The position numbers and the translations under genes were made by a program. From contig CP099842.1 in the NCBI GenBank assembly GCA_030062745.1, forward strand, positions 1,736,001-1,800,000: a stretch of DNA of 64,000 nt. Reading direction: 5' to 3'. The stretch is from Capitulum mitella. Lineage: Eukaryota > Arthropoda > Thecostraca > Pollicipedomorpha > Pollicipedidae. The notes below the pieces were generated by a model that made no database searches, had not been told where the DNA came from, and worked only from the letters and a program-made list of their open reading frames with translations. Below are positions 24,901 to 52,164 of the stretch, piece after piece; positions within the stretch are counted from its first letter, which is position 1; every line of letters begins with the position of its first letter.

Positions 24901-27900
24901 AGCTGCAGTAGAAGACAGCCTTCTCTGTGGAGTCTGCGGGGAGCTTGCGACGTAATAGCAGGGTTGCGTTTCGCGCCGCGTAGGTTTCGTCATCGGCCCC
25001 TGTCGGTCACGCTGTCAGATGTCAAATGCCGGCGCGGTCGACCCGGTCAGCGCCGGAGCCGTGCCAGGGCAGGGGCGGGAAAGGTCCTCTGCCTGTTGTG
25101 CCGGTCCGAGTCGTGCCAACAGGGCAGGGGGCGGGGAAGGTGCTCTGGCCGCCGTGCCGAGCCGCCGCCCAGCTGGCACCGGCCCGCCGCTGGCGGCCGG
25201 GACGAGATCCCCCGCTGGAGGGCGGTACGTGGTCAGGGGTCGGCCTGCCGCCGCGCCGCCGACGGCCGTGGCGGAACGTCGGGAGTCGGGCCGCCGCCCA
25301 GGTGCAGGCGAACGCCAGGTGGACGGACGGACGTCCTGTCCCGGCGGTAAGGCCGCGGGGCACCAGCTGGCCGGGCGGCCTTCGTCGGGGCGCGTCCCTC
25401 GCCCGGCAGCGGGAGCGGGAGGGGGCGGCGTCCGGCCGCTCGCCTTGGCGCCCGGCGGCGCCGGCTGACGCTCCTTGTTTGGCCGCGCGGCCAGGGCCAC
25501 CCTTTATGTCCGCCCCCAGCGTGGTCGGCCCTGGCCGGCCGCGCGCCGAGCCGCCGTCACGACCGGTTGCGGCCAAGGTCGCCGCGCCGCCGCCGCCGCG
25601 CGCTCGCTTTCTGCCGTCCGAACGGCCGATCTGCAGATAATCGGACTCAGATCGGCGGCATGAGCAGGGCCGGGCCCCGCGGCGGCGGCGGCCAGCTGGT
25701 CGCGCTGGCCCGGTTCTTGCGCCGGGTCCGGCTAGCGGTTGCAGCTGTTCGGGTTTGTGGGCGGGGCGCCGACCTCTGCCGTCCTCCGGCGTCTGGCGGC
25801 TGCCCGCTGCCTCCCACGGGCGCGGGGTCGGGTTTGTTTTGGGTCGAAGATCCGTCTCGTTCCCGCTGTCCGTTTCGAGGGCGGCTCGGGTCCAGACTCC
25901 GCTTCCGAACTGGCGCGGGGCCGGCGTTAGCGGCCACCTCCGGCCGGTGGTAAATATTTTGGTCCTTGGTGCGGTTGGCCGGCTCCCAGAGCAGGTGACG
26001 CCCGCGCTCAAACGCGGAAAGTCGACCCCGGACGCCGCGGCGGCCAGCTTGGCGCGGCGGCCGCGAGGGCCTGCCGTGGAACGGGTCCATCGCCGACTTC
26101 GGGCCGGCTTACAGTTATACGTGGCGAAAAATGGACGGTCGTGTTGCGACGCCGGCTGGCGGCCGGGCGGTCGTTGACGCCGGTGCTACCGGTGCCGGCC
26201 GCCGTGCCGCGAGTCGTGACTGGCGGACGCGCGGCCGGCCGTCGTGCTTTGTCACCTGCACCGCCGACAACCGTGTGAACCAGCGCCCTTTGTCTGTGGC
26301 CGTGACGCGGGCCGCCGCTAGGCGCTAACATTCGTCCCGTTCGGCGATCATTTGACCGACCGCTGACCGTTGGCCCGTTCCGTTCCGTTTCAGAATGGCA
26401 GTGACGTGACCATGGGCATGCGCGATGGCTCTGCCCAGGTGCTCCGGTGTCTGAAGGTTTGGTACGAGCTGCCTCCAGACGTCCTCTTCATCGCCCTGAA
26501 CATCATGGACCGCTTCCTGAGCCGGATGCGCGCCCGTCCGAAGCACCTGAGCTGCATCGCCATCAGCTCGTTCCATCTGGGTGTGGAGTACGTGGCGCGC
26601 GAGCAGCCGCAGGTGACGGCGGCCGCGCGCAGCCCGGCCGACCTGGTCAACATCAGCCAGGCCAAGTGCACGGCCGGCGACGTGGTGCGCATGAGCCGCA
26701 TCATCGCCGACAAGCTGGGCTGCGACCGGGGCGCCGCCACGCGGCCGGTGACGGCCGCCGCCTTCCTCCGCCTGCTGGCCGCCCTGCTGCGTGAGACGGC
26801 CGACCGGCTGCCGGCGCCGCTGGCGCTGGCCGTCGCCGCCGTCGACGCCGAGGCGCTCGTGCGCCGCCTGGAGAGCGTCGTCTGCACGGGCGCCGCGTCG
26901 GCGGCGCGCAGCTCGGAGCTGGCGCTGGCGCTGCTGGCCGGCCGGCTGCACGAGCTGTGCGCCGACGACGCGACCGTCGTGCTGGTGCGGGATCTGCAGC
27001 ACTTCTGCCGGGTACGTCAGCGACCCCATTTTGATTGACTGTTCACGGCGAACTGTCACTCTTATAGCTAATTAATGCGGCCACGTGACCGCATTAACGC
27101 GGTCCCGTGATCGTCCACAGACGTGACTGTCGTTCCCTGTGTCTGACGTCAACTGCACGACCCCCGCGGCCTTGGCTCGAGGGCGGCGGCGACCTCTGTC
27201 GGAGCGCGGTCTGACCGGCGGCGATATCATCGGACGATTACGCGATTCCGGCTTTCCGCGGCCCGTCGAATACCGGCCCTGGACTGGATTCGGCGTTTGA
27301 CCTTCCCCCGTGCCGCGGCGCTGCGTTTCCGGGTGCTCCGGCCGCCGGCGGCGGTGCTGACACAGGACCCCTCTGCCGCAGATCCCGGACGCGTCGTTCG
27401 CCAAGACGCGCGAGCTGGTGTCGCAGCTGGTGGCCAACTACAACTCGGCCGGCTGCACGCCGCAGCGCGCTCGCCAGCGGCTCATGTGGAAGCTCTCCAA
27501 CAGGACGCTGAAACAGCTGCGGCCCACCACCAGGCTGCGCTCTGTGCTCCCCACCATCGAAGAAAGGTGAGCGCGCCGCCCGCCGCTCCCCCGGTCGAAC
27601 CTGTCCCAAAGGTCAACGGTCCGCTCACGGCCGATTGCCGCGCTCGTTGGTCCCTCATGGTCACGCTGCGCTGGTGATTTCCTTTTAGCCGTGGGCAGCC
27701 TGTCCGGTTTTGACTTGCCGCGCGATTTTTCCTGAAGACGGGCGGTGGCCGCTCTTTTTTTGTTGTGGCGCCCGGTATGCTCACATTTTCGATCGTGCCG
27801 GTGGCGTGGGACCGTATCGCTATCTGTTCAAGTTCATGACCGCGACCCCCGCCCCGTGCGCCGGCGGCTCACGCCGTCCGAGGGGCGTGGCCCTGAGCGG

Positions 27901-28231
27901 TGCCCCATTGTTTGTCTCAGGCGTGTGGCCTCGGCCGACAAGGACATCTGTGTGAACAGCTGCGGTGCGTTAGCCCGTTCAATACCGCTCAGACGCGCGC
28001 GGCCTGAACCCCCCCCCCCCCTCCAGCATCGATATCGGCCCGACCCCCGACTGACCGCTCTCCGCTCTCCGTTGCAGCTGGGACTCTGCTGGGTCGGGTG
28101 TGGCGGCGCGAGGCTCGAGGCGCCACCGCTGGACGGCGTGCGGCGCCGACTGCAACCAGGCGTGCGCGCGCGCCGCCGGCCGGCTGGCGGCCGCTCCGGC
28201 CGCCGTCGTCACCGCCCAGCCGGAGGACTGA
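18847..28231 (+). CDS. CycG: Cyclin G, spliced CDS (exons 18847-18945, 26394-27011, 27382-27566, 28078-28231)
   Basis: This is an atypical cyclin that in flies and vertebrates acts in growth, p53-linked and PP2A-linked cell-cycle control. Recognition rests on the cyclin box in exon 2 (IMDRFLSRMRARPKHLSC, residues 70-87), nearly the pattern of vertebrate cyclin G (LLDRFLSKMKVQPKHLGC), followed by LVNISQAKCTAGDVVRMSRI, which matches the family's ISQ-K-T-SD--RMEKI helix. Exon 3 carries the family tail LSNRTLKQLRPTTRLRSVLP. All exon phases agree. The predicted length is 351 residues with exon 4, or 301 if exon 3 is last, close to the 295 of human CCNG1. The middle of the second cyclin fold is unusually Ala/Arg-rich, probably from GC pressure. 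The protein acts in nucleus and cytoplasm in other animals. Confidence 0.9.
18946..26393 (+). other. CycG: Intron 1 of cyclin G, 7.4 kb, GC-rich
   Basis: It runs from GTAGGG to CCGTTTCAG. It contains a TCTCTG/TCTGCC simple repeat (23,275-23,603) and a long GC-rich tract. I see no other gene. The many long open frames overlap in all registers and reflect the lack of stop codons in GC-rich DNA. Confidence 0.65.
23275..23603 (+). repeat. Imperfect (TCTCTG)n / (TCTGCC)n microsatellite
   Basis: About 330 bases consist of TCTCTG, TCTGCC and TCTCCG hexamers. Reading frames through it give Ser/Leu- or Cys/Leu-rich nonsense peptides. It lies in the long first intron of cyclin G. Confidence 0.9.
26394..27011 (+). 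CDS. CycG: Cyclin G exon 2 (cyclin box)
   Basis: It has 206 codons between CCGTTTCAG and TGCCGG|GTACGT, phase 0 on both sides. It holds the whole N-terminal cyclin box (residues 34 to about 135): FIALNIMDRFLSRMRARPKH, then SSFHLGVEY. A second helical region follows, with Ala-rich blocks and RLHELCADDATVVLV. Codon third positions are almost all G or C. Confidence 0.95.
27382..27566 (+). CDS. CycG: Cyclin G exon 3
   Basis: It starts in phase 0 after CTCTGCCGCAG with IPDASFAKTRELVSQLVANY and ends RLRSVLPTIEE, the conserved closing motif of cyclin G proteins. The bases GAAGAAAG|GTGAGC can be read two ways: as a donor leading to exon 4, or straight on as AGG TGA, which would stop the protein at 27570 with TIEER. 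Vertebrate cyclin G proteins stop right after this motif, so both ends are plausible. Confidence 0.9.
28078..28231 (+). CDS. CycG: Cyclin G exon 4 (candidate last exon)
   Basis: It follows a good acceptor (CTCTCCGTTGCAG). Its first base completes the split codon of exon 3 in the right phase and it stays open for 50 codons to TGA at 28229. The peptide begins SWDSAGSGVAARGSRRH and contains four cysteines. I know of no family match for this part, so support is only the splice site and the phase. Confidence 0.5.
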
Positions 28232-29497
28232 GAGGCGCGGCGGCCGCCGCCGCCCCGCTCCGCAGCAGGCGGCGATCCGTGTTCTGCTTTTCACATGTTT
28301 CCAATGTTCACGACACAGTGTCCCGTTTCGGAAAAGATTCAAAAAAAGTACAAAAAGTACTTGAAAGTAAATTGTCATAAAAAGTTAAAAAGTACAAAAA
28401 GTCAAAAAATGTGATAGTGCGTAGTGTGCGTGTGCGTATGAGTGGAGTCTAATCCCAGATCAGCCTTTGTTCTGCTTCGTTTCGCAGTGTCATTCATGCA
28501 GGCCGTGATCGGAGGTCTTGGGTTCATAGTAACGCTATGTCCGCAAGCATTTTACCGAGTCTTCTTGTCTGTCCTGTTCCCCCGGTGACCTGTTCTCCGG
28601 ATGGCTCGCAGTGGCGTCCGGCCCGTGCGGGGCCGGCCTCCTGTCGTGTGTTTTGGTGTCGTGTGTGGACGTCGATGGGAGGCGCCCGGCTGCCGACCCC
28701 CAGTTCTAGTCAGTCCGGGCCGAGGAGAACGCGCCTGCCCGCCGGCGGGGGCGCGCCCAGCGAGGGGCCGCGGACGTCCGGCACCCCGCCCGCTGGCTCG
28801 ATGACGCCGCCCTGAAGCCCGACCCTTACCGGGCGGCCGACGGTGCGTCAGCCGGCGGGGCGCGGCGCCCGCGGCCGCGCCGCCGCCGCCGCCGCCGGGG
28901 CGGCCGGCCGGCCCTGAGGACGCCCCCCTGACGGCGCCGTACCCGCCGTACCGGGGGGCCGAGGGCGCGGCCGGCCGGCCGGCCCGCGGCGCGGCCGGCG
29001 GCGCAGCGGCCGCCGCCGGCCACCAACGATGATGCGACGATGTGATGATGCGTGACTGTGCTGCCGGGGGCCGCCGCGCCGCGCGCCCCCGCGCCGGACT
29101 GTGGGCATTACACTGGTCAGTGTCCCTTCCCCAGCAGGCCCGCCGTCCCCACCAGCCAAGAGCGAACCGCTCCCAGCTCCGGCGATACCCCAACCCGCAA
29201 CCCCACCCACGACCCGCCCAGACCCGTGTCCGGCACAGCTTGGCGCAGACAAACTGACAATATGCGTTTCGGCGACTTCGTGACACACCGCTAAATTGAG
29301 GAAATACATGTATTATTTTTTCTCACTTTGTTTCCGTTACACATCGGTGATCGACCGCATCACGCGCGAGGGTGTGGAGCCCGCCCCGCTACCACCGGCC
29401 CAATAGTCACAATAAACACGGCTCTATCATTGCATTGCTGGTTGTCGGGGCGGCCCGCTCCCGCCGCCCCGATGCGGCGACGCGGCCCCGCGGCCGC
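28232..29497. other. Tail-to-tail intergenic region between cyclin G and acyl-CoA oxidase
   Basis: About 1.27 kb with no supported coding exon. An AATAAA at 29411-29416 on the plus strand could end the cyclin G transcript only about 80 bases before the oxidase stop codon. No AATAAA for the minus-strand gene was seen, so it probably uses a variant signal. Confidence 0.45.
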
Positions 29498-45170
<15,673 letters not shown>

Positions 45171-48100
45171 GGCGTTGCTGAGGCCGGCCGACGCCGTCTG
45201 CTGCCATCTGTTGGTGGCATTGGCAACTGATGTCAGACTGGCGCCATTCCTTTAGATCCTGAGGTCAAGTTGCAGTAGTCGGTAAAAAAGTGACGTTTAA
45301 CAGCCGCACATTGCCAATGCCGAGAACGAATGAAACGTCGACCATCAAGGTTGAGAGACGTGAACCTTGACCTACCCAATCTTCCGCGTTCGCCGATATT
45401 CAAGACAAACAATGTTCTTGATATGCATCCAACGTTTTTGATAATTGCACTGGGCGTCTGACAGCAACTAAGCGCCAGTAATTTTACCACCAGCCAACAA
45501 ATGTGTGAGTATACTGCAGTTCAAAGGATGCAGATCATGTATACTGTAAGGCTTTGTGATGGAAAAGTAGTAACTCTCTTTCCATGTCTCTAACCACTAT
45601 GCAAGACACAATAATAAACCGGGCCAAATGACCGCGGTCACGCGGTCAATATCTGGCGTGTCACGTGATGTCACATGAAACAAATGCCGTGGCTCCGCTG
45701 ATATGAATTTCTTCACCAACGCCAATGGACGGCGATCAGCGGGTGCAGCTCCAGGAGAGTTCAGCGGTCCCGTGCTCCCTCTTTCTGACGTTTTACTGAT
45801 GTTAATCAGAGCAACGGGTCCTGGCAATAAAGCGACGGCAGTCTCAAAAAGAGACGGGCAACGTAAAACAAACAGTATCCGAAATGATTCTTCCCTGGTT
45901 CCGGAACCGACGTGGCCCGCCAGATCCTGTCTCAAGTTTAAATTCAGCTATTTATCCGAATGCCGTGGGCAACTAAGAATCCATGTTTTATTTCATCTCA
46001 CAGGAATGAACAAGTCTCACAGGAATATCTTGTAGCATTTTTCCGCGGAAAGCATTTAAAGCATCGCACAACAGATTCACCTTCCCATTTCAGTGTCGGA
46101 ACTGTTAACGTTTCTTGTTTCTCATGGGAACAGGAAGTCATGTACCTACTTGTAACTGTTACGTGACAAATATAAAACTATGTACTCTTCCATATGACAC
46201 GCCAGCTTAACATATGAAAATGACTCAACCTCCAGCCCACAAAAATAACCACGTAACCATGTCCATTCTCTTCTGAGATTCAGTGCTGCTTACTGCCATC
46301 CTCAGGACACTGAGCATCAGCCTGAAACTTGTCTTTCATACCATAAGGAACGCCACACCATAAACTCAACAAGCAAATAAGTTTATAATGTTTATATACT
46401 GATACTTCTGCAAACAACGCATAATAATGCACTATGTGTGGTTACCAAATACTCGGCCAAAGAAATCCCGACAATGAAGTACTGGCTGGAGCACAATCTT
46501 AACAATGTCCATTGCACCTCCGCCAACCAGATCACGGGCTGTTAGACCAAACCGATGCCAGCCGCTCATGTCGGGTGCGGTTCAACACTCTGCTTTACCC
46601 GCTTCCTGCTCGCTCTGCCACCTGTGCCCGACATCTGACCCGTTCATCTCACCTGGGTGACGCGTCTTGACACGCCGGAAGTTGGCAGGCGCTCAGCATG
46701 GATTAACTAAGGATTGCGCAGGGATCTCTTTCGTTTCGACGAAATTTAGTGCACAGCGAGGTGAAAGAGCGAGCGATCCGGATAACGAAAACAACATTTT
46801 TCCGGCAGAGGCCCGATACCGGACCTCCCAAAAACAAAACAGAAAACTTCTTCAGCTCTAACTGGCAAACATTTCGAATGGGCCGTCCAAATTGGATAAA
46901 AATGAACAATGAACGGAGGCCCTCCATGAGCACAAGTCATCAATGGCATCACCATAGTCAAAATCGTAGTATGATATTCCTTGTATAAATAAATGAATTA
47001 AAAAAATAAAAATAAAAGGAAAAAATGAAAAATTACATCAAAAATTAAAATCAAATATAGTCCTTGGAGGTAGTATGAGTTCATTCCGACGAAAATGCCA
47101 AGATGCAAGCCATTACAACGCAAAAAGACGCCATAACGCCAATCAAACGAAGCTCTTTAAAGCCTAAACGTAATGATGCGCCCAAAATTAACGTGCAACG
47201 AAGTTCTGAACTAGGGCTCATCGCTTACTTCGTTCAGCGAGGTTTTTCCTCTGCAATTCCTAATTTGCAGAGACGCCTACTTTGAGCAAACCTGCTTTTG
47301 GGTCTCGTAACTACAGAATTTTTTTTACAATTTTGTGCGTGATAGGCCGCATCTGAAGGTGAATACGCTATGACCCATATGCTTGCATTTTAAATGTTTT
47401 CCGACGAACCAAAAGCAAGACTGCGCATATTGCGTAAAAGTAAAAACATGCATTTTTTACTCAGCTGTGCTGCTCTCATATACACGACACGTGTCGCGTG
47501 CTTTTGCCAATGCACGCTGCTATGTGATTTGTTGCTCAATTTTCCCCAGTCCACCATTTTGAGCAGTCATCGCCCAGGCTTGCCAAGAAAACTTGACGGA
47601 TCGATTACCACCTTGAGAATAACAACCGGCCAATTGTAGCCAAGCGGACCAAGGTTTGTGGAGGTACGTGCCTCAGTCAGTTTACCTGATTGTGAATTTC
47701 TTCACCAACATGAGCTGTTCTAAAAAAAAAATCACAAGAACATGCGGGACTTTACGAAAAAAGACCGCGACTGAGCCACGGTAAAGTAAAGGACATGCTT
47801 TGGGTGGATACTGCGCACAAAAGAACGGGTTCTTTGTTGGCGTAATTTTCACTGATACAAGTGCATGGACTCGGAAAAATATCGCAATGAAATCGTTAAG
47901 GGATTTGCGAATAAAAGCAAGATACCGTTCCAGGCGCCGTGGTGACTAAACCGGGGGACGGAGGCGTTTAACTCTTGGTACAAATGAAAAGCAGTACATT
48001 GAGCTACGCCGAGGTGCTATTTCCACGTCGCTGCGATCTCTGGACCACAGACATTGCACCCCATGGGTAGGATGCCAGAGAAATCAAATACTCTGTTTCA

Positions 48101-48540
48101 GCCGCTGGAAGAATTTACCGCCGATTTAAAGCGCCTGGTACACGCATGCCGTGTGATCCGCTTTGTGAGATTTTTTTCGTAAGATTGCCATGTTTCGTTT
48201 TCAAAGCGGTTTCGATTTCCACGAGCTGCCTCTGCGACTTTGGGTCACAGCGAAGTCCTGCCCAGGGTTGTATTCTACATATCACCATGACGCGGCCTTC
48301 AGCATAACATCTCTAGCTACCAAATGGATGCCTGATTACCAGTACAAACACATCACAGCACTAACCTGATCTGGTGGCCATACTTGTTGGCGCATGAAAC
48401 CTGGCGCAGAACGCTTGATGCCGCCCACCTGAACATGGCTGAAAAAAACACGGGCCGTGATAACGTTTGCTTCGAAGCACGCAATGCTGCCATTTTTACC
48501 GTGCGTGCAACTCCACAGCCCAGTTTCCCCATCGCCGGAC
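45171..48540. other. Acox: Intergenic sequence upstream of the oxidase gene
   Basis: It should contain the oxidase promoter just above 45,170. No conserved coding region is visible. Open frames are short and lack recognisable motifs. An AT-rich patch lies at 46,980-47,060. Confidence 0.45.
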
Positions 48541-51500
48541 GACAGGCGCGGATCCAGGGGGAGGGCGATGGGGGAAATCAAAATCAAGTCAAAAGGTGTC
48601 CCGAAGGGGCCTCTTTTGAAACCGTATGAGTTTCACGGGGTTTCTGTGGGAACATGACGGGTTCATGATGCAGTCAGGGGGCCTCTGGGAGGGTAAGATA
48701 ACCCCTGAAACGCACAACAGGGCTCTAACATGGCAGACTGCCCCTAGGACTGCCAGAAGGATCACAGGACCGAGATGAGGAGATGACCAAGATCAGGACT
48801 GAGCCCCTACGACGGCATGGGAGCCCCTGGAATCTCATATGGGCCCCGAATGGGTTTCATGGGTCTTTGTAAAAAGCTGAACATTGCTGATGCAGTAGGA
48901 AGGTCTCCGGAAACGTTTATGAGACCATGAGGCGGCAAGATGGCTCCTTAGATGAATAGATGGGTTCCTGAAACTCTCCAAGGGTCCCTGGGACCGCAAG
49001 AGGGGCCCCAAAACGGCAAATGGACCATCAAACCGCTAAAAGTGCCAGGGAGCTCCCGAGACGGCAAGAACTTAAGAGGGTGGCTAGCACGGCATAAGGA
49101 GACCCTGGTCAGCCAGAGGGGCCCCCCACAGGGATTCACCAGAGACTTAAATTTCGGAAAGGGCCCCAAATGGGCTACACTGGTCTTTCTTAATCCGCGC
49201 ACAACCGTCGGTCCGTCTCAAACATGGGCGACTGGGGGGGGGGGGCAGTTGACTGCCCCCCTCTAACTCACGAACAGTTGGTCGCACGATAAAAATAAGC
49301 ATACCGTTGGAAAGCCTGTGATGAGTAGAGCTTGAAACTGGTCTCATTTTTAGTTTTAGATAACATATAAGCCAATTTACGCCCTATATATGTTTTCTCA
49401 TAGCCGACTGCATGAGACCGAGAAATGGCCTGAATCTCAAGGACTGTGACTGATAACGCGCAGGTAAAGGCACCAGCGCACAAGTAAAAGTCCGCGGATG
49501 CCGATACACGTCTAATTTCTCCAGATTTGTTCAATATATACGCCGAAACGTTGAGTTAAAGACACGGTAATTCTCCCGCCAGCTGTCAGTGTGCGCCGCG
49601 GCCGTATGCGGTACCAAATTGACGGGAACTAATTTTGGCGTTCTTTTATTTTCGCGAAAAAGACGATCTATGTCCATTTTATTGATCTTTGTGGTTCTTG
49701 TGATGGTTTCTCATGCTTAAATTTTGGAAAAATTCATTAGTTACCAATCTACAAAGTTGGCGGAGCTTTATTCGCGAGAGCCTGTTTATTTCCAAAATAT
49801 GCTACTTTTTCAAACTTTTTAAAGCTCCTGTATGGTATTAATTACGTCTGTGCGAGCTAGTTGTGCCATTTTCTACCCATTCTGAGTAATTCATCGTCGA
49901 TTTTGACGGTGGTGCATTTCGGCTCACTACAGTTATTCGTGACCTGACCTTAGGTCAATGGCTGGAAGTCATTGATACTTTGCTCAATGACGGTAACTAG
50001 ATGTCTGCTTCACTCCACACTAAAAATATTATGGAATATTCCGTCAATTTCCGGAAAAAAACGGCGATGTGTCTTAAAAATGGGCTTAACCTTAGGTCAA
50101 TGACCCGGAAAATTCCGAAAAATCTGAGATAGCAGATTTGTTGCATCTATCACGACCACTTATCCCTGAAGATATTATTGAGATATCTTGTTTTGCGAAA
50201 AAGTTAGAGGGCGTTAAACTTTTCTTGACATAAGTCTGTTTGACCTGACCTAGGTCAGGCACCTGACCTGACCTGAGGTCAAAATTTTGACACGAGATGT
50301 AACATTGATGAAGCAAAAGGTACACAGAGTTTCGTTACTCTGTGTTTGTTGGTTCTCTCGCAATCCCAGAAAAACCTCAGGGGGACAGCCAACTGTCCCC
50401 CCCAGTCGGGGACGGGTTAAAACACGGGGGCGGTAATGGAATTAGGGGACCCCGGGAAGATTAGGTGGGCCCCGAGACGGCAAGATGGGCCCCTAAACGG
50501 CAGATGGCCCCTGAGTCCGCCAGAAAGGCCGGAGGTCCCCTTGCGAGGCAAAGAAGATAAGGGGACCTCTGAGACCGAACGGGGGTCCTAGACGGCCAGC
50601 GGGCCCCAGGTGTATAAGACTGGCTCCTGGCACGGAAAAAGCCCCCCCCCCCGAGACTACCAATGATGCCCCTGAAGCGCCAGCAAAGACCCCTGATACG
50701 GCTAGAGGGGCCCTAAAACTGCTAGATATGCACCATATGACAGAGGAAGACCCCTGATACAGCCAAGAAGGCCACCGACAACGTTCAGATGGCCCATGAC
50801 ACTGCACAGGGACTCTCAAATCGCCGAAAGGTTTTTGTAACTGCCAGAGGACCTCTGAGATGGCAAAAATACCCCCCTCAAAGACGACAAGAGGGGCACC
50901 TAGGACAAGAGGGAGTTCCCTGAAACTATTAAGTCTTGAGACGTCCAGACAGTTTCTAAAACGGTCAAAGGACCTAGATCATTGCCAGACGTGTTACTGT
51001 CACGGCAGCGAGAGACTTCTCGAGGGCCCTTGTTGCTGCCTGAGGGCTCCTTAGATGGCAAAAACTGCCCAGGGACGACAGGAGGAAACCCACGATGGCT
51101 TAAGTGTCACTGAAACTACCAGATGGGTTCATCAAACAAACCGAGGTGTCCCTGAAACGGGCAAAGAAGTGCCTGAGACGTCCCGAGGGGCACGTGAGAC
51201 CATCAGAGGAACCTGAGACCACTTGAGGGCCCTGACACGGCAGACGAGACCACCACAAGTGCCCCTGTAAATGCAAGAAGGAACCTAACCTAAGCTAGCA
51301 AAAATGTCTCTAGAAACTGCGAGGAGTAGAGGGACTCCTGGGCCACATACAAGCACGACATTTCAAAAAGGGGGAGGTACACCGCCGCCTGAAACCCCGC
51401 CGTTGTTGTCATATTTCGGCCACTTTACAGGCGAACAAAACATACAATTTTCTCAAACAAAATGACGTGTTTGAATTTTTTCAGTTACTTGATATAAAAA

Positions 51501-51670
51501 CAAATATTTATAATAATTCCCAAATAAAATCAAATATTTCCCCTGAGCCCAAACAAATCAGCGTTTTCTTGTCATATCTAAAGAGCCAAAAAACAGGAAC
51601 CTGTGAGGAGAGGGGCCCGGCGCCGACCATTCGCCCCCCTCCCCCGGCGATATTCTGGATCTGCCCTGCC
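48540..51670. mobile_element. GC-rich repeat element with inverted ends (copy 1), interrupted by a nested element
   Basis: The left end reads GGCGCGGATCCAGGGGGAGG and the right end, reverse-complemented, reads GGCAGATCCAGAATATCGCC then GGGGGAGGGGGGCGAATGG, so the ends form imperfect inverted repeats. The body is built from degenerate 30-35-base units like GGGCCCCTGAGACGGCAAGA. The same units in the same order recur in copy 2 at 58,340-59,670. No transposase frame is visible, so it is probably non-autonomous. Confidence 0.65.
49229..50408. mobile_element. Nested DNA element with terminal inverted repeats, 1.18 kb
   Basis: The left end starts CGACTGGGG, a G run, then CAGTTGACTGCCCCCCT. The right end, reverse-complemented, is CGACTGGGGGGGACAGTTGG then CTGTCCCCCT. 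GGG flanks both sides and may be a three-base target duplication. The interior is AT-rich, unlike the GC-rich host element. The host's match to copy 2 breaks here and resumes on the other side. No transposase is visible. Confidence 0.75.
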
Positions 51671-51708
51671 AGACGACCCTTTCAATCCGGGCCAAATACA
51701 GGTGCTCG

Positions 51709-51783
51709 TTCTGAGACTCGAGCCCGGCGCCTCTCACACACCCGACTGCGGTCCAGCTCCGTATCCACCAGGCCACGACAGCA
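51709..51783 (-). mobile_element. tRNA-like SINE head or tRNA pseudogene
   Basis: On the minus strand TGGCCTGGTGGATACGGAGC resembles an A box and GGGCTCGAGTCTC resembles a B box (GGTTCGANTCC with two changes), spaced as in tRNA-derived SINEs of arthropods. Stems pair poorly, so a working tRNA is unlikely. Confidence 0.45.
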
Positions 51784-52164
51784 GAAAATGATGCTGCAGT
51801 CACTCAAAATAAAATTACTAATATCATAACTGTTATTAGCCATGGCACCCAAAATTATAAGCATGGAAGACGTGTGAATCTGGAATATTACACAACGCAC
51901 AGCATCAGCGTGTATGCAGGAAGGAATTGAAATTTCATTATCATCACATCTTAATAACAGTGCATACTCCCATCTTCTGGACCATCTCTGAATGAACAAT
52001 GGCTTCTGCTGAACAGGACGTTATCATTTACTAGCCCCTGAAATGGACCTGGCCGTGCAGGAGGCACATCAGATTTCGGTGCCTCGCAATATTTCCTGAT
52101 AGCAAGCGCCACGGTAGGGTTATCTGCAGCCCATAACAGCGGTGAAAATTAGGACGCAAATTAT

